Shown piece after piece: positions 62,141 through 64,000 of a stretch of DNA of 64,000 nt. The notes under the pieces were generated by a model that was given only the letters and a program-made list of their open reading frames with translations, searched no databases and was not told the DNA's origin. Source of the DNA: Calditrichota bacterium (GTDB lineage: Bacteria; Zhuqueibacterota; Zhuqueibacteria; Zhuqueibacterales; Geothermadaptataceae); assembly GCA_008501765.1 (NCBI GenBank), contig QQUE01000007.1, positions 186,001 to 250,000 of the forward strand, given 5' to 3'. Position 1 is the first letter of the stretch. The number at the start of each line of letters is the position of its first letter. The position numbers were made by a program, and so were the translations under genes.

Positions 62141-62175
62141 GTTATAAAAACGGAGCTGTAAGTTGTTTTTATAAC
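62141..62175. repeat. 11-bp perfect inverted repeat in a divergent promoter region
   Basis: GTTATAAAAAC (62141-62151) and GTTTTTATAAC (62165-62175) are exact reverse complements with a 13-base spacer. It lies between divergently transcribed ald and the DUF1684 gene, so it cannot be a terminator for either. A regulator binding site or a leader hairpin are the options. Confidence 0.6.
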
Positions 62176-62244
62176 GGCTTACGAACTTTGAGCAGATTGC
62201 ATTGAAAATAAGATTTTTCACTGAAAAGTCAAGGGTTTAAAGTA

Positions 62245-62895
62245 ATGGAAATGAAGGATTGTCCGCAATTACTTTGCAGGATTTTTGCATCGGTAATTTT
62301 GTTTCTTTTTGGCATTTTAGTTTCAAATTGCATATCCGAAAAAGTATCAGAAAATCAGAATTCCTATTTTCTTGAAATTAGTGAATACAGGCAGAAAAAG
62401 GACAATTTTATTAAAACATCCAATCGCTCCCCTCTCTCTGAATCTGACCGTATTAATTTTCAGAATCTATCCTATTTTGCAATTGATGGGATGTATCGAA
62501 TTTCTGTCAAACTGCGGAAATACGCGGAACTGGACACGATTCAAATGTTCACCTCAAAAGGAACTAAAAGAAGGGCATTAAAATATGGGTTTTTTAATTT
62601 CACACTTCATGGAAAAAATCATAAATTAGTCGCGTACAAATCTTTAAAAAATGGTTCAGTGCAAAATGACTACTTGTTTTTACCATTCTATGATAAAACC
62701 AACGGTGTGGAAACCTATGGTGGTGGTCGTTTTTTAGACCTGCATGAAAATAAAAATAATGAATATATTCTCGATTTCAACCTGGCTTACAATCCCTATT
62801 GTGCTTATGGTAATGAGAATTACATTTGCCCGAAACCACCCGAAGAAAACACAATTCACGCATTAATCGAAGCCGGGGAGAAAAAATGGAAATAA
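62245..62895 (+). CDS. DUF1684 lipoprotein
   Basis: 216 residues. A signal with lipobox 'LVSNC' (Cys near residue 29) marks a lipoprotein. The mature part matches DUF1684: 'YFLEISEYRQKKDNF' and the conserved end 'ETYGGGRFLDLHE', 'DFNLAYNPYCAYGNENYICP', 'PPEENTIHALIEAGEK'. The cysteines and His/Asp in this block are conserved in the family, but no reaction is known. AAGGG lies upstream of the ATG. Its end overlaps the start of the next gene by 10 bases. Confidence 0.88.
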   Translation: MEMKDCPQLLCRIFASVILFLFGILVSNCISEKVSENQNSYFLEISEYRQKKDNFIKTSNRSPLSESDRINFQNLSYFAIDGMYRISVKLRKYAELDTIQMFTSKGTKRRALKYGFFNFTLHGKNHKLVAYKSLKNGSVQNDYLFLPFYDKTNGVETYGGGRFLDLHENKNNEYILDFNLAYNPYCAYGNENYICPKPPEENTIHALIEAGEKKWK

Positions 62896-63092
62896 AACTT
62901 GCTTCAATTATGACCTGCCCTAATTGTGGCTATAAAAAAGAAGAAAGCATGCCAATAAATGCCTGCACGTATTTTTATATATGTGAGAATTGTTCCATAA
63001 AATTAAGCCCCAAAGATGGGGATTGCTGTGTTTTCTGCTCATATGGCTCCACACAATGCCCACCTGTTCAGGCGAGTAAAAATTGCTGTTAG
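62886..63092 (+). CDS. Small GDCCVxC domain protein
   Basis: 68 residues from the ATG at 62886, preceded by GGGGAG; the start lies inside the end of the DUF1684 gene in another frame. It is cysteine-rich: 'MTCPNCGYKKEE', 'YICENCSIKL' and the hallmark 'GDCCVFCSYGSTQCPP', ending in a Cys pair. In some relatives the second Cys of GDCC is selenocysteine; here it is an ordinary cysteine codon. The family is linked to metal or mercury resistance loci and redox or metal binding is likely, but no mer genes are nearby. Confidence 0.88.
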   Translation: MEIKLASIMTCPNCGYKKEESMPINACTYFYICENCSIKLSPKDGDCCVFCSYGSTQCPPVQASKNCC

Positions 63093-63151
63093 ATGGCAAA
63101 AGTGCCAGCTACATTTTTACAAATTTATCAACAGTTCGAATAGAAAATATT

Positions 63152-64000
63152 TCATTTCACCGGTTTGACATCCCAAATTTCTTTGGCATATTCCATAATC
63201 GTTCTGTCACTGGAAAAGTAACCTGAGCGTGCCACATTTAATATAGATTTATTGGTCCACTGTTCCCTGTTTTTATAATCATCACTGGCCTTTTCCTGAA
63301 TATTTATATAGGAATCTAAATCGGCCAGATGAAAGTATTGGTCGATTTGGGAAACCAGTTTTTCAAATATCGGTTTAAAAAGCCCCGGTTCTTTGGTGCA
63401 AAATAAATCGGATTTGATGGCATCCATAACGCGTTTTATATTTCTGTTTGTGTTATAAATTTCTAAAGAAATATTTCGCTGTTTGCCAAGCATTTGCTGA
63501 ATTTGTTCCGAAGTATGGCCGAATATATAAATATTCTCTTCACCCACCTCATCACGGATTTCAATATTGGCTCCATCCAGAGTTCCGATTGTAACAGCCC
63601 CGTTCAATATGAATTTCATATTGCCGGTCCCTGATGCCTCTTTCCCGGCTGTCGATATTTGTTCGCTCAGTTCGGTAGCGGGAATAATGTTTTCAGCCAA
63701 AGTCACGCGATAGTCCGGGATAAATACGACCTTCAGCTGATCTCGAATCAGGGGTTCATTATTAACAACATCCGCGACAGAGTTTATGAGTTTAATGATC
63801 AGTTTTGCTATATCGTAGCCAGGTGCAGCCTTGCCGGCAAAAATGTAAGTTTTGGGCCATGGCAGGTTTTTGCCATCTTCGACTATCATAAAATACTGAT
63901 GAATTACATTAAGAATATTCAGTAATTGTCTTTTGTATTCATGAATTCTTTTAATCTGAACATCAAATAAAGAATCGGGGTCAATTATTAAATGAGACTC
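63152..64000 (-). CDS. glgP: Glycogen/alpha-glucan phosphorylase (5' part cut by window edge)
   Basis: The frame is open to the last base of the window, so only the C-terminal 282 residues are seen and the start is missing. Motifs of the family are clear: 'FDVQIKRIHEYKRQLLN', 'IFAGKAAPGYDIAKLII', 'VVFIPDYRVTLAENIIPA' and the pyridoxal-phosphate site 'STAGKEASGTGNMKFILNGA' with its lysine. 'IGTLDGANIEI' follows. The enzyme releases glucose-1-phosphate from glycogen in the cytoplasm. The C-terminal end looks complete. Confidence 0.96.
   Translation of the reverse strand, partial: ESHLIIDPDSLFDVQIKRIHEYKRQLLNILNVIHQYFMIVEDGKNLPWPKTYIFAGKAAPGYDIAKLIIKLINSVADVVNNEPLIRDQLKVVFIPDYRVTLAENIIPATELSEQISTAGKEASGTGNMKFILNGAVTIGTLDGANIEIRDEVGEENIYIFGHTSEQIQQMLGKQRNISLEIYNTNRNIKRVMDAIKSDLFCTKEPGLFKPIFEKLVSQIDQYFHLADLDSYINIQEKASDDYKNREQWTNKSILNVARSGYFSSDRTIMEYAKEIWDVKPVK

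Noticed and set aside
63094-63113. TGGCA/TGCCA hairpin with a following T-run after the GDCCVxC gene
   Set aside because: Only a 5-bp stem and the T-run is offset by five bases; too weak to call a terminator.

Overview
The window is AT-rich, densely coded DNA from a Gram-negative bacterium. It encodes outer-membrane capsule proteins (Wza-type SLBB exporter, Wzi-like barrel), many signal peptides, and two large secreted proteins ending in the NYPNPF-type C-terminal sorting domain used by type IX-like secretion. That set, plus the MoxR/DUF58/BatA/DUF4159 genes and many TPR proteins, points to the FCB superphylum, most like Calditrichota or KSB1-type lineages. The assignment is inference; no rRNA or tRNA gene was seen.

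Region 1 (1-12186, minus strand): a run of ten genes that may be one transcription unit. It starts with an ECF sigma factor, a zinc-finger anti-sigma factor and a lipoprotein. It continues through a TPR/metallopeptidase protein, two tandem DUF4159 proteins, a MoxR ATPase, a DUF58 protein, a BatA/vWA membrane protein and a DUF4175-like protein cut by the window edge.

Region 2 (12556-17692): an unrecognised protein and two tandem long-chain acyl-CoA synthetase paralogues on the plus strand, facing moaC (molybdenum cofactor synthesis) across a hairpin.

Region 3 (17916-33374, plus strand): the most unusual part. In order it holds a membrane TPR protein, a Ser/Thr kinase with periplasmic PEGA domains, a membrane protein with two FHA domains and an eight-repeat FG-GAP propeller, a membrane PP2C phosphatase with a periplasmic domain, two more membrane TPR proteins, and a soluble TPR/cyclase-like/pseudokinase protein. 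An intrinsic terminator closes it. Almost every component pairs a cytoplasmic phospho-signalling part with a periplasmic part, so I propose an envelope-spanning phospho-signalling complex.

Region 4 (33403-39016): a secreted multidomain nuclease, a LacI-type regulator, a tiny membrane protein, a GGQ-domain ribosome-rescue-like protein and thioredoxin. The GGQ gene has an intrinsic-terminator-like hairpin inside its coding sequence just before the stop codon, and another terminator directly before its start. That layout recalls the nonstop-mRNA control of ArfA and BrfA.

Region 5 (39096-59439, minus strand): surface polysaccharide synthesis and export. From upstream to downstream it runs Wza, Wzz-type chain-length protein, Wzi-like protein, glycosyltransferases, Wzx flippase, Wzy/ligase, more glycosyltransferases, a giant C25 (PorU/gingipain-like) peptidase, a WecA-like phosphosugar transferase and a processive GT2.

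Region 6 (59596-64000): phosphoglycerate kinase with its terminator, alanine dehydrogenase, a DUF1684 lipoprotein overlapping a small GDCCVxC protein, and the C-terminal part of glycogen phosphorylase running off the window.
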